A DNA stretch of 64,000 nucleotides from Lithobates sylvaticus (taxonomy: Eukaryota > Chordata > Amphibia > Anura > Ranidae): the NCBI GenBank assembly GCA_028564925.1, contig CM053029.1:426610303-426674302 (forward strand). The letters run 5' to 3'. Position numbers and translations under genes: made by a program. Positions 10,860-21,244 of this stretch are shown here, piece after piece. The notes under the pieces are model-generated. The model made no database searches, was not told the origin of the DNA, and was given only the letters and a program-made list of their open reading frames with translations. Each line of letters begins with the position of its first letter. The stretch's first letter is position 1.

Positions 10860-12208
10860 GTGCAGGGTGCTCCCCAGTCGCAGCTGTAGTAATCAAAGAA
10901 AAAAGTCCAGATGGCTGAACACCAATTCTGAGATCCAAAACCTCTTTATTAACCACTTGCGCCCTACTCATGCCGATATACTTTGGCATAGTGGCACGTT
11001 ACCGCAAAACGACGTACGGTAACGTCTTCCCCTTAAATAGCCGCCGGTGGCGCGTGCACCCGCTGCACGGGAGGGGAGACCCAATGCGCGTGGCCGGTGG
11101 GTGCGATCACTGCTGGCCACCCTCGATCGTGGGCATGAAAGCCAGAACGGGGATTTGTGTGTGTAAACACAAATCCCTTTTCTGTCAGGGGAGAGGAGAC
11201 AGATTGTTTGTTCCTAGTAGGAACAGCGATATGTCTCCTCCCCCAATCAGTCCCATCCCCCCAAAGTAAGAAACACTCATGAGGGAACACATTTAGCCCC
11301 TTGATTGCCCCCTAGTGTTAACCCCTTTTCTACCAGTGTAATTTACACAGTAATCAGTGCATTTGTATAGCACTGATCGCTGATCCCTGATTAAATGTCA
11401 GTGGTCCCAAATATTTGTCAAAAGTGTCCGATCTGCCTGCCACAATGTCGCAGTACCACTAAAAATCACAGATCCCCACTATTACTAGTAAAAAAAATAT
11501 TGCCATAGTGAAAATGAAAATGCCATAAATCTTTCCCATAGTTTATAGACGCTATTTTTTTGTGCAAACCAATCAATATACGCTTATTGCAATTTTTTTT
11601 AACAAAAATATGTAGAAGAATATATATTGGCCTAAACAGATGAAGACATTTGTTTTTTTAAAAACATTTTTGGGGATATTTATTATAGCAAAAAGTAAAA
11701 AAATATATTTTTTTTCAAAATTGTCGCTCTTTTTTTGTTTATAGCGCAAAAAATAAAAAACACAGATGTGATCAAACACCACCAAAAGAAAGTTCTATTT
11801 GTGGGAAAAAAGGACGTAAATTTTGTTTGGGTACAGCGTTGCAGGACCACGCAATTGTCAGTTAAAGCAACGCAGTGCCGTATCGCAAAAAAATGTTCTG
11901 GTCATTAAGCAGGAAAATCTTCCGTCTGTAAGTGGTTAATGTAAAATGTAAGAGTACAAGCAGGGGAGGAGCGGCTAATACGTTTCACACAAACTGTGCT
12001 TTATCAAACCATACATACCTTTTCTGCAGCCGTTCTGATCCAGTCCCATGCTGAGCTGTCAGCAGTGGCTTCTCTGTGTAGGAAAGGCAGCCGACAACGG
12101 AAGACCTATAATAAGTCTATGGGTGACGTCACTTCCCAGCCATTGTCGGCTGTCTCTTCTACACCGCATAAAACCGCTGGAGACCAGATCGGATCAGCTG
12201 CAGAAAAC
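10860..12208. repeat. Unclassified repeat interrupted by a TTAA copy
   Basis: Sequence at 10860-10948 (AATTCTGAGATCCAAAACC, CTTTATTAA) and at 11940-12208 (GCGGCTAATACGTTTCACAC, TGTGCTTTATCA) appears to be one older repeat split by the insertion at 10949-11939. A hairpin GCCGACAACGG with CCATTGTCGGC lies at about 12091-12152. No coding sequence is visible. Confidence 0.45.
10949..11939 (-). repeat. TTAA-family repeat, full copy, reversed
   Basis: TTAACCACTTGCGCCC at the left and CTGTAAGTGGTTAA at the right. The inner order is the reverse of the copy at 2091: right-end block first, and the CTTTCTTTTGGTGG block, here as its complement, near 11780. Flanking sequence CTCTTTA and TGTAAAATG would join across a single TTAA, so the pre-insertion site can be inferred. 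Confidence 0.85.
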
Positions 12209-12486
12209 TAGAGTTAGACTTACCGGTAACTCTGTTTCTAGGAGTCGTCCAGGACAGCATAGAGAGATAGGCTCCACCTCCGGAGGCAGGAAACACAACA
12301 TTAAATCTTTAAAGGGCGGCTCCTGTCCCTTCTCCCTCAGTCTTTGACCGAGAACTTCCCCAGAACGGCTTGTGAAACAACAAAAACACTCGTCCAACAT
12401 TATAACAGCATATAGGGAGGGAATCCCTGCTGTCCTGGACGACTCCTAGAAACAGAGTTACGGGTAAGTCCAACTCTAGTTTTCTC
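12209..12486. repeat. DIRS terminal inverted / internal complementary region
   Basis: CTAGAGTTAGACTTACC and TCTAGGAGTCGTCCAGGACA at 12209-12262 are matched by their reverse complement at about 12438-12483, with a 170-bp spacer. CTGTCCAGGACAGCA recurs just beyond, near 12495. Inverted termini plus an internal complementary region are typical of DIRS elements. Confidence 0.75.
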
Positions 12487-12518
12487 TAGTCGTCTGTCCA
12501 GGACAGCACTAGAGAGGA

Positions 12519-13072
12519 TCAACGAGAATTTACCAGATTAGGGGGGACTACTGCTTGGAGGACTCTTCTCCCAAACGCTTGGTCTTGCGATGAGATAAGG
12601 TCCAATCTATAGTGCTTCATGAAAGTCGAGTAGTTTGACCATGTTGCTGCTCGACAGATTTGTTCTGGTGCTGCTCCAGCTCGCTCTGCCCAGGAGGCCG
12701 ATAGTGCCTGTGTGGAGAGAGCCATGGGGGGAAAAAGGACATTCCATTTTCATAATTTTGTAAGCTTCCACAATAGCCTGCTTAATCCATCTTGCAATTG
12801 TGTTCTTTGAAGCTTCGGACCCTAATTTTTTACCCGCATGTAAAATAAATAGTGCATTGGATTTCCTAATGCTTTTCAACATCTCCAGATACTGCAAGAC
12901 ACAGGCTCTCACATCCAGTTGGTGGAATTCTACTTCCCTTGGATTGGTGGGGGACCCACAGAATTATGGTAAAATAATTTCCTGAGTCCTATGGAATTTT
13001 GTTACCACTTTAGGCAAAAACCCTGGGTCTGTGCTTAGCACCAGCCTGTCATAAATTTGCAAAAAAGGCTCT
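12519..13072 (-). pseudogene. DIRS tyrosine recombinase, C-terminal region (fossil)
   Basis: Two adjacent minus-strand frames resemble the catalytic half of DIRS recombinases, with the words ASKNTIARWIKQAI, ASWAERAGA and ATWSNYSTFMKHY. The last resembles the helix carrying the nucleophilic tyrosine. The enzyme family joins circular cDNA into DNA without an integrase. The piece ends at the terminal inverted region at 12486 and is cut off on the other side by the TTAA insertion at 13073. Broken. Confidence 0.75.
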
Positions 13073-14081
13073 TTAACCACTTCAGCCCCGGACCAATTGG
13101 CAGCCAAAGGACCAGGCCCCTTTTTGCGATTCGGCACTGCGTTGCTTTAACTGACAATTGCGCGGTCGTGCGACGTGGCTTCAAAACAAAATTGGTGTCC
13201 TTTTTTTCCCACAAATAGAGCTTTCTTTTGGTGGTATTTGATCGCCCCTGCGGTTTTTATTTTTTGCGCTATAAACAAAAATAGAGCGACAATTTTGAAA
13301 AAAATGCAATATTTTTTGCTTTTTGCTATAATAAATATCCCCAAAAAATATATAAAAAAACATTTTTTTTCCTCAGTTTCAGCCGATACGTATTCTTCTA
13401 CAAATTTTTGGTAAAAAAAAAATCGCAATTAGCGATTATTCATCGGTTTGCGCAAAAGTTATAGCGTTTACAAAATAGGGGATAGTTTTATAGCATTTTT
13501 ATTAATATTTTTTTTTTTACTAGTAATGGCGGCGATCAGCGATTTTTATTGTGACTGCGACATTATGGCGGACACATCGGACATTTTTGACACATTTTTG
13601 GGACCATTGTCATTTATACAGCAATCAATGCTATTTAAATGCATTGATTCCTGTATAAATGACAGTTGTAGTGAAGGGGTTAACCACTAGGGGGAGGGGA
13701 GGGGTTATGGGCTGTGACGTGTGTGTGTTTTTTTACATTAGGGGGCGGGGCTGACGTCTGACGTCATTGATCGGCTTTCCCGATGACCGGGAACAGCCAA
13801 TCAATGACAGGCAGAGTAGGAAGCGCGGGGAGGTTTGTTTACACATACCTCTCTCCGTTCTTCAGCTCCGTAACCCGATCGCGGGACACCAGCGGCGATC
13901 GGGTCCGCTGGTCCCGCGGCCGGGTCACGGAGCTCCCGACCGGGTCGCGAGCGCGCCGCTGGCGGCGCGCGCGCGCGACCCACGGGCAGGCATTTATAGG
14001 ATCACATACAGGCACGTGATTTTGCCTGCCCGTGCCATTTTGCCGCAGTATATGTGCGTTAGGCGGTCGGGAAGCGGTTAA
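13073..14081 (+). repeat. TTAA-family repeat, full copy, inserted in DIRS
   Basis: TTAACCACTTCAGCCCCGG at the left and AGGCGGTCGGGAAGCGGTTAA at the right, with TTAA at both ends and DIRS recombinase sequence on both sides. Inner blocks match the copies at 2091 and 30536. The right third (about 13870-13980) is very GC-rich, with GCGCGCGCGC. Non-coding; younger than the DIRS element. Confidence 0.9.
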
Positions 14082-14386
14082 TGAAAAGCACCTGAAGCTC
14101 GCTAATGCGCCTAGCTGTGGAAATGACCACTAAGAAAAACGTTTTGAGCGTGACCCGTTTTAAAGGAGGGCTCTTCTTCCTGCGACCATTTTATCCATCC
14201 CTGTAGTACAATTGACAGGTCCCATTTTGGTAAATTGTTTAACGGAACAGGTCTAATTCTGGCTAACCCCTTAAAGAACCTGCTAACTAGCGGGTCTAAT
14301 GCCAGGGGTTGCTCAAGGCCAAAACCAAATACCTTCAAAGTACTAATGGCCAGTCCTTTATCCGCGCCGTCTTGTAAAAACTCTAA
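14082..14386 (-). pseudogene. DIRS tyrosine recombinase, N-terminal region (fossil)
   Basis: A minus-strand frame with the words FLQDGADKGLA, STLKV, PLVSRFFKG and PKWDLSIVL matches the N-terminal domain of DIRS recombinases. It is bounded on one side by the TTAA insertion ending 14081 and on the other by the Harbinger starting 14387, and the family match carries on at 22000. Broken. Confidence 0.75.
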
Positions 14387-14966
14387 AGCCCCATACACAC
14401 GCTCGGACAATCCGCGGACCAGGTCGGTCGGACTTTGTCCGACGTACTTTGTCCGATGTTGGTGTTGCGTACACACGGTCGGACTACGTTGTCGGAATAT
14501 CCGGTCCGGAAGAACGTCGTGACGTAAGTCGTCGTCCACGAGATTACAAAAGGGAAGTTCAGCACCACGTCAGGCACCCGTTGGGCTCCTTCTGCTGATC
14601 CCGTGTTTTTCGAGAGTTAGTGGAAGTTTGGTGACTTAAGATTCGCGCTTCTCAGTTTTCTGACTCAGATCGTTACTGCTCTTCAGTTTGTGCTTGTCGT
14701 GCGTATCTGTTTATTAGTGCGTGTAGTCAGTTCGCATTTGTTGGTCATTGCGGCCTATATCTTGATATAGGACGCTTTGATTTGCACTGCTTATTGTCTG
14801 CTCGTTGCTGCTATTCAGTTCGTTCTTTCAGGCCTTGCTGTTTATCGGTGCTTTCTGTTTGTCCGTTCTGACCAGCCGACCTTTTGTGACCTTCTGAGCG
14901 ATGTTTCCCGTGCGTACTCGTCGCTGAGTTCGTGCTGTACGCGGAATTGGTGTCGGGCTTTTAGCT

Positions 14967-17070
14967 TTGACCCAAGACCCGTCCATGAACAGAGTGACGA
15001 GGAGTATGTGGACCAAGAATTGGTTGCTTCAGCATGACCAATTCTCGCACATGCCTTTGCTTCGTGAGATCCGGGAGAATAATCCTGATGATTTCAGGAA
15101 CTTTCTCAGGATGACGGACCCCGATTTTCACCGTCTTTTGGCTTTGCTGACCCCCTTTATCAGCCGGCAGGATACCTGCATGAGACAAGCCATTACTCCG
15201 GAGCAGAGGCTTGTTGCCACGTTGAGGTACTTGGCGGCAGGGAGAAGTCTTCAGGATTTGAAGTTCTCTTCAGGTATCTCTCCCCAGGCCCTGGGAATCA
15301 TTATTCCAGAGACCTGTTCTGCCATCATCCAGGTCCTGCAGGAGGACTATATTAAGGTAACATTTCTACTTTACTATTCCCTTCTATGTATGCTCTGTTT
15401 GCTAATGACTTGTATTTTTGACCTCCTTCCCTAATTGCCATGATTGCAATATGCTCTAATATGCTGTGCCCCTTTTCTCCTTCATGCATTTTTCCCTTCA
15501 CTTACCTCCCCAGCATGCTCTTCTGCCCCAATAGACACCTATGGCCTAGTCACTTAAGCAATGTCTTTTGTCTGCTGCATAGTATTGTTTGCCCCCAAAC
15601 ACCCCCTAAAATATGCACAAATGTTTGCTGTGTGGTTTACTTCATGTAGAGCCCCCTTTTTTTTCTTCTTTTGGTGGGGGGGGGGGGGAAACTCATTAGG
15701 AACCCCCTCCCCCAACTGCTCTGTCAGATGGTACCAATCCTTTATCTGCTGGCTTTCCCAAGGTCCATACACACTATATACCTACCTCTTTATAGTGCGC
15801 ATCTTTAGGGATGAATTCAGCAAAGCATGTAGTGCAAGGGGCTGCCTCCATACATTCCATTTCCGATTTTTTTTTCTTCTTTCCCTCCTATTAGCTTGCT
15901 TGGTAATTTAATAATGTCACACTGTGCCTGCCTTTTTGGGGGGGGGGGGGGGGGGGGGGGGTTGAAATGTTATTTGATCTTTCCTGTGGCCTGCCAATAG
16001 TGTTAAGTACAGAGGGTCTGGCCAAACTAGCCCACATTATTGAGCCATTTGCCAATCAATGAAGTGCAGAGGGTTAGCTGTCCACCACCCCCCCCCCCCC
16101 AAAACCCTAGTTATTGCCAATGTCCCATCAGAAGTGGGGGGATTGATGGGGGGGTGAGTCATCTGTGAAGGGGAGCCTCTACTTTTCTGTGCAAATACTT
16201 TCCAGCCTCCAATTTTATACAATGCTCTTGTTCCAAGATGTTGATTGTCTAATCTGCTTGCAATGTTTAGGTGCAAAGTGACTAATTTTTTTTTCTGGTT
16301 TCACTCCACAGTTCCCTTCCACGCCACAGGAATGGCAGACTGTGGCCTCCTACTTTGCCAGCCGTTGGGACTTTCCTAACTGCGGAGGGGCAATTGATGG
16401 GAAACACGTCCGCATCGTCCCACCGCCCAACTCGGGGTCCTACTATTATAATTATAAAGGGTTTAATAGTGTAGTGATGTTGGCGGTGGTGTCGGCAACA
16501 TACGAGTTTATGTATGTGGACGTGGGGATGAACGGCCGGATATCGGATGGTGGGGCCATTACGCACACGGAGTTCTACTGGCGTCTCCAAAGTGGCAGTC
16601 TGTGCTTGCCACCTCCAGAGGAGAATGCCGAAGGACTCCCCTTCGTCTTTGTCGCAGATGAAGCGTTTGCGTTGACTCCCCATGTGATGAGGCCGTTCCC
16701 GATGAGGACCCTCACCCCGGACCAGAGGGTCTTCAACTACAGGCTGTCCAGAGCCAGAAGAGTTGTGGAGAACGCTTTTGGCATCCTGGCCAGCCGCTTC
16801 CGCCTGTTCCTGACGGCATTTAACTTGGCGGAATACAAACTGAACCACATAGTTCTTGCCTGTTGCATATTGCACAACTTCCTCAAAAGACATAACAGGA
16901 ACTATGTGGTGCCCGTTGGCCCAGATGTGGAGGGCCCTCCAAATGCGGACCTCACAGCCCTTCGAGTGGCACGTCCAGGCTTGCCCCCTCTAAATGCCCG
17001 TGTGGTCCGGGACCAATATATGGAGTACTTTGTGGGTAGGGGGGCCATTGCTCTGCCTGACGATGTGTGA
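14967..17070 (+). CDS. PIF/Harbinger DDE transposase, two exons
   Basis: Likely catalyses cut-and-paste transposition of the surrounding element in the nucleus. Model: exon 1 14967-15356 (130 codons), donor AAG|GTAACA; exon 2 16312-17070 after acceptor CCACAG. The junction is in phase 0 and gives 382 residues, a normal length for HARBI1-type proteins. Exon 1 holds the helical N-terminal region (QRLVATLRYLAAG). Exon 2 holds the DDE_4 domain: GAIDGKH (D159), VDVGMNGRISDGG (D200/D209), FVADEAF (D246) and VVENAFGILASRFR (E283). No acidic residue of the family pattern is missing. The 955-bp intron contains a 24-G run (15938-15961). The start is the first ATG in this frame; an upstream coding exon is not excluded. 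Poly-A signal at 17083. Confidence 0.92.
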
Positions 17071-17082
17071 GAGGCATTTTTT

Positions 17083-17088
17083 AATAAA
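17083..17088 (+). terminator. Polyadenylation signal of the transposase gene
   Basis: AATAAA lies 13 bp after the TGA stop codon of the transposase. Confidence 0.75.
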
Positions 17089-17389
17089 TCTGATATTTTA
17101 ACCAACCTATGATTTCTTGTCATTTCAGTCTTCTTTTTAGCTTATTTTACTTTGACATTTTTTCCCTTTGCCTTCGACAGTGGGAATGCACTTTCTGGGC
17201 AAAAGGAGGTAACAGTCTCTTCTTCCCAAAAAGATTATTCTCATGTTGTGTGTTTGCTACCTAATCTTTGGTCTAGAGAAGGTTTGTCCTGCATAACTGA
17301 CACCCAAAATACTCCTTTTCAGCACCAGGTCTGACATGTGTGTGTATTCTCAAAAATGCTGTGCTCTGTGTTTTCGTACAAATCACTGT

Positions 17390-17500
17390 GGGTGTCATTT
17401 ACATAAGTCAAATCCGCTATGCTCTACAAGTGCATTGAAAAAGTTCCCAGGGAAAGAAAATTGCAGTGCAAAGTGGATTTGCCTTTAGTAAATAACACCC
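17390..17500. mobile_element. Short MITE with GGGTGTCATTTAC ends
   Basis: GGGTGTCATTTAC at the left and the complement-like GTAAATAACACCC at the right; AAATCCGCTATGC and GCAAAGTGGATTT form inner inverted sequence. It resembles the ATTTACTAAAGGCAAATCCAC repeat at 47319. It lies between the transposase and Myb-like genes, inside the Harbinger, so it inserted after that element formed or was part of it. Confidence 0.6.
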
Positions 17501-17824
17501 ATTGCCCCCCATATCCTTTTCATTTTACATACATAATGCATTGTGTTTTTTAAATAAGGAAGCCACACATTTAGAAAAATAAAAGTTTACTAGGAAAACA
17601 TTCACAAGTGCGTTTACAATCTTCACGCCAAAACTGACAACATCTTGGTTATTTACAACATTGTTTACAAACATTCCGCAATTGGTAAAACCAGGCATGG
17701 AGCAAAACAGAACCTAGGAACTTGGAAAGTTCAACTTTGTAAAGTGAAGACAAGATCAGACATGACTATATGTTCAAAGTGAGTTTGATCTTGCCTTCAT
17801 CACATGGGGGGGTCACCCCCGAAA

Positions 17825-18085
17825 AGTGGAAATTTGGAACATGCACACAATTTGGGTCTGAAAATGGTCATTAGATGGTAAAACACATGCCTAGAAGCTT
17901 CAAAAGTGCCATTTTCCATCATGGGGATGAATGGACGTTTTTTGGGGGTGCAACCCCTTCACCACAACCACTTTCGTAGTTCGTAAAGTGTTTGCACCCC
18001 CAAAAAAACGTTGCCATTCATCCACCATGGTGGGAGCTAGCACATGTGGACACAATGTGTGCATGTTCCAAATTTCACACAGTTT
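17825..18085. repeat. Imperfect inverted repeat between Harbinger genes
   Basis: GAAATTTGGAACATGCACAC (about 17828) is answered by GTGTGCATGTTCCAAATTTC (about 18058), and GAATGGACGTTTTTTGGGGG by its near-complement at about 17998-18020. It occupies the convergent 3' space of the transposase and Myb-like genes; it could be a foldback MITE or a structural part of the element. Confidence 0.7.
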
Positions 18086-18144
18086 TTAAGTTGCAAATGT
18101 GTTCAGAAGCTGGCACAAATGTGTGTTAATTACTTGGTGCGTTT

Positions 18145-19497
18145 TCATATTTTTCCTAAAACATCAATGATGTTCTTCAATTTTTGTTGAACATCATTGA
18201 TGTTTTGCTTTATGTAATCTAGATCTCGATTGCAGACCATTATCTCTCCGATGAGTACGTGGGCACTCTCTGTGGTAAAGTGCGATTTTTCTTCCACAAC
18301 ATCCACGTCACCTAAAAACCACAAACAAACAAAAATGGGGTGTTGGAAATGAGGCAGCCAGACATGGATTAGCTTACCAGTAGCTGTGTTCTCCAACACT
18401 CACCTGTTGTGGTGACAATTTCTCCAAGTTCGATGATCTCTCCTTCCTCCTCCTCCTCCTCTGCTTCTGCTCTTTCCCCTTTTTTGGGAGGTGTTGGTTT
18501 GGGGGTTTCCTCAGACGGCCCAAGTTTTCGCTCCCCTATGAGAATGTACAAAAGGAAGATTTAGCAACACAATCTATTGAGGGCAGAAATAGGAAATGAC
18601 AAACATTGCTTGAAAGTGACGGACACTATTTTTGTTTGGCCAGTTACAAATGTCAACTACATGAATGTAGTCACTTTGTAAAGGTGCTAAACTGACTAGC
18701 TTTTTGGTAGAAGTTTGTGTGATGGAGACCCCCCTCTAGTATCCACTGGAGCACATGTGTGGAAAAGCATAATAAAAAGTGGGTTTGGGTGTCCCAGCAC
18801 TAGTGCTCTCGAGTCCAGATGGGTAAACAGCTACTGGGTGACCTCTCCTTTACATTGAATAAATTGGCTTTACATTCTGGATGACATTTCTAGGGAGAAC
18901 AAACTTCCTTTCCCCCAAAAAAACACCAAACATCGGATTATAAGTGGCCGCACGATCGAGGTTGCGTACGATCGAATGGACACACACACGACCATGACAG
19001 TGGCAGAAAGATCGAGGCTGAGTACGATCGAATGCACAGACGAACATGAAAGTGGCCATTTTGGAATGTACAACTTTGTAAAAATCAAACCACATGGAGC
19101 AGTATGCAAGCAAGAAATCAAACACAAAACACAACTACTTACTTTTTTGAAGAATTCGCTTGATCTTTCTGTACTGATCGGCCTCCCTCAGTTTCAGGTC
19201 TGACCAGCGTTTCCTGAGTTGCTCCTTGGATCGTTGTACCCCAAAATGATTGTACAGCCTTCTCACAACTTTAGACATGATCTTGGCCTTGCGGACATTG
19301 GGGTTGAGGTAAGGCCCATACTTCCCATCATAGTCGCTCCTCTTTAATATGTCCACCATCTCCAACATTTCTCCAAATGACATATTGGAGGCCTTGAATT
19401 TCAGGCTCCGGGATCGGGACGTTTGTGCCTCCGGACTTTCCTCGTCCACCTCCTCGTTGGGGGGATATTTGGGGCGCACCTGCTGTGTCCCCGCCAT
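18145..19497 (-). CDS. Harbinger Myb/SANT-like DNA-binding protein, three exons
   Basis: Partner proteins of this kind help Harbinger transposases enter the nucleus and bind the element ends. Model on minus: exon 1 19497-19143, donor AAA|GTAAGT; exon 2 18535-18404 after CATAG, donor CAG|GTGAGT; exon 3 18311-18145 after TTTAG. Both junctions are phase 1 and together give 654 nt, 217 residues plus stop. Residues about 35-110 form a Myb/SANT-like trihelix with MVDILKRSDYDGKYG, NPNVRKAKIMSKVVRRLY and RSKEQLRKRWSDLKLRE. The middle is a glutamate-rich acidic stretch (EEEEEEGEIIELGE). The C-terminus (DLDYIKQNINDVQQKLKNII) looks like a coiled coil. The start ATG is in CCGCCATGTG on plus. Confidence 0.88.
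18945..19060. repeat. Two-copy ~57-bp imperfect tandem in Myb-like intron 1
   Basis: GATCGAGGTTGCGTACGATCG near 18956 and GATCGAGGCTGAGTACGATCG near 19012 begin similar units ending AGTGGC. The GATCG-rich words resemble neither the termini nor the satellite. Function unknown. Confidence 0.55.
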
Positions 19498-19809
19498 GTG
19501 CTCTCCCCACTGCGCCGTAAAGAGAAGGGGTGGGGAATAGACGAGAAAGATCGTCAGGGGCGGGCGGAGTTTGACGCATGCGCACTGTATATAAAACGTC
19601 ACACGCCTGTGTCGTAGCCACGATCTGGGAGACGAGGGGAGAGAAAGCTCACGCACGAGACGATCGCTACAAACGAAGGTACAATTTGACGTTGGTACAT
19701 AACTAGCCTAGACTGATTAGAACTTGAGGCTTCTTTATGGATAAGATTAGGACAGTTTAGGCTGACATTATTTATATTGTTTTGTGTGGCGTTGTGTCTT
19801 GCAGAGGTG
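19498..19809. promoter_or_regulatory. Shared divergent promoter region of Myb-like and MADF genes
   Basis: The two genes start head to head 312 bp apart. A TATA-like CTGTATATAAAACG at about 19584-19597 faces the MADF gene. A non-coding first exon for it may run from about 19620 to 19679, where CGAAG|GTACAA looks like a donor, with acceptor CTTGCAG ending at 19804. GC-rich sequence (GGGGCGGGCGG, 19558-19568) precedes the Myb-like start. The promoter roles are inferred. Confidence 0.55.
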
Positions 19810-20977
19810 ATGGAGGCCTTCTACAACGTGAGCTTTCTCTCACACTTCATTGATAAATACCGGCAATTCCCCCTCTTATGGCAGGCGAAACACAGGGATT
19901 ATAGCAACAGACCAAAGAGGTACGCAGCCCTGCTGAAACTGGTGGCATTTGTAAAGCCTACCCTGCCCATGGCAACCGTCGCAAACTTAAAAGTGAAGAT
20001 CACCAACATGAAGACTACCTATTTCCGGGAGTGCAATAAGGTCCTGAAGTCACAAGCATCTGGAGCTGCAGCAGCTGATGTCCATGTCCCCACGCTCTGG
20101 TACTATGACAGGCTCCACTTTCTCAAAGACCAGGCTACTGTCAGGAAGTCACTCTCGACTCTTCCTTGCACGCGTCCTTCCACGCACGCCACCCCGCGTG
20201 AGGCTTCCGAGGACCAACCTGGGCCTTCCAGTCTGGAATATGTGCAGGTGCCCAGCTTGTTCCAGGTATAGTAGTTTTGTAACCAGTTTGGGGAATAATG
20301 AATGATGTTCAGTTAATTCAGGATCCCCAATTGCTTCTTTCCTAACGTGATTGACATATCAACAGACAGTGGTGTGGGAGACATTTTTGGGAAGACTCTA
20401 AACTGCAGGGCTGAGAATTGTATGGTTTTGTATTTGAAAACATTTTGCAACAGTCACTAGATGAGAATTGTGTGTGTTTGATGAACAAATAACTTAAACT
20501 ATGTCCCTTTTTCAGACACAGGAAGACCTCAGCCAGGAGGTGGCTGTGGAAGGTGGCAGTCAGGAGGAGGCAGGGGGTAGTGGCAGCCAACAGGGGGGTA
20601 GGCGTAGGAGCCTGACTGTCTCCCAAGTCCCTCCCCTCCGCCTTCCCTACAGAAGGGCGAAAAACATGGGGGAGGTGGGAGAGTCAGCGCTCCAGCTGAT
20701 AAAAGATGCCTCAGCCTCCCTCTATGCCACACCCACCTACGAGGAGGCCTTTGCCTCCTTGGTTACCAGTAAATTTACGGGTATGGAGGCGGGGCAACGC
20801 AGCATGTGTGAGGAGGTCATCCTCAAAATACTAAATGAGGGGATGGCTGGGGAGATGACTCCCCTCACACATGTTTGCGAGAGTGACCTTGCTCCGCCTC
20901 CTCCTCCTCCTTCTGCCACCCCACCAGCACCAGCACCACGGCGTGGAAGGAAGCGTACAAGGAAGACAAGAGAGTGA
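19810..20977 (+). CDS. Harbinger-borne MADF-domain protein, two coding exons
   Basis: Model: coding exon 1 19810-20265, donor TTCCAG|GTATAG; exon 2 20516-20977 after TTTTTCAG; phase 0; 305 residues. Residues 1-110 read as a MADF domain: FLSHFIDKYRQFPLLWQAKH, DYSNRPKRYAALLKLV, ANLKVKITNMKTTYFRECNK and LWYYDRLHFLKD. MADF domains bind DNA and are related to Myb domains. The middle is Gln/Gly/Ser-rich. About residues 200-270 form a helical segment (SALQLIKDASASLY). The C-terminus is proline-rich, then basic (RRGRKRTRKTRE), a likely nuclear localisation signal. A plausible role is a second end-binding or targeting factor; this is inferred from position inside the element. Poly-A signal at 21239. 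Confidence 0.87.
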
Positions 20978-21238
20978 TGACCTTGATTAAGTCTGGTCTG
21001 AGAGAAGATGGAGCCTCTCGTAGTACCAGAGCCTGGGGACCTAGATGGCATCTGCTGCAGTTCCGGATGTTTTGGACTTCAGGACCAGATTGCGCTCCCT
21101 TATTATTTAGATAGGTACTCTTCATGCCCCCAATTGTTTAAGTGTGTAAAATGATGGTTGCCATGGGTGTCCAAGGCTTTGCAAATTCCCCAAGTTTCAC
21201 CATGGCTGCGTTCCTCTTTGGTTTGTTGCTGAGACCTA

Positions 21239-21244
21239 AATAAA
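21239..21244 (+). terminator. Polyadenylation signal of the MADF gene
   Basis: AATAAA about 260 bp after the MADF stop codon, followed by a T-rich stretch. Confidence 0.65.

Noticed and set aside
14967-17070. Host HARBI1-like domesticated gene
   Set aside because: The gene lies inside matching terminal inverted repeats with a TAA duplication and next to typical accessory genes, so it belongs to a transposon.
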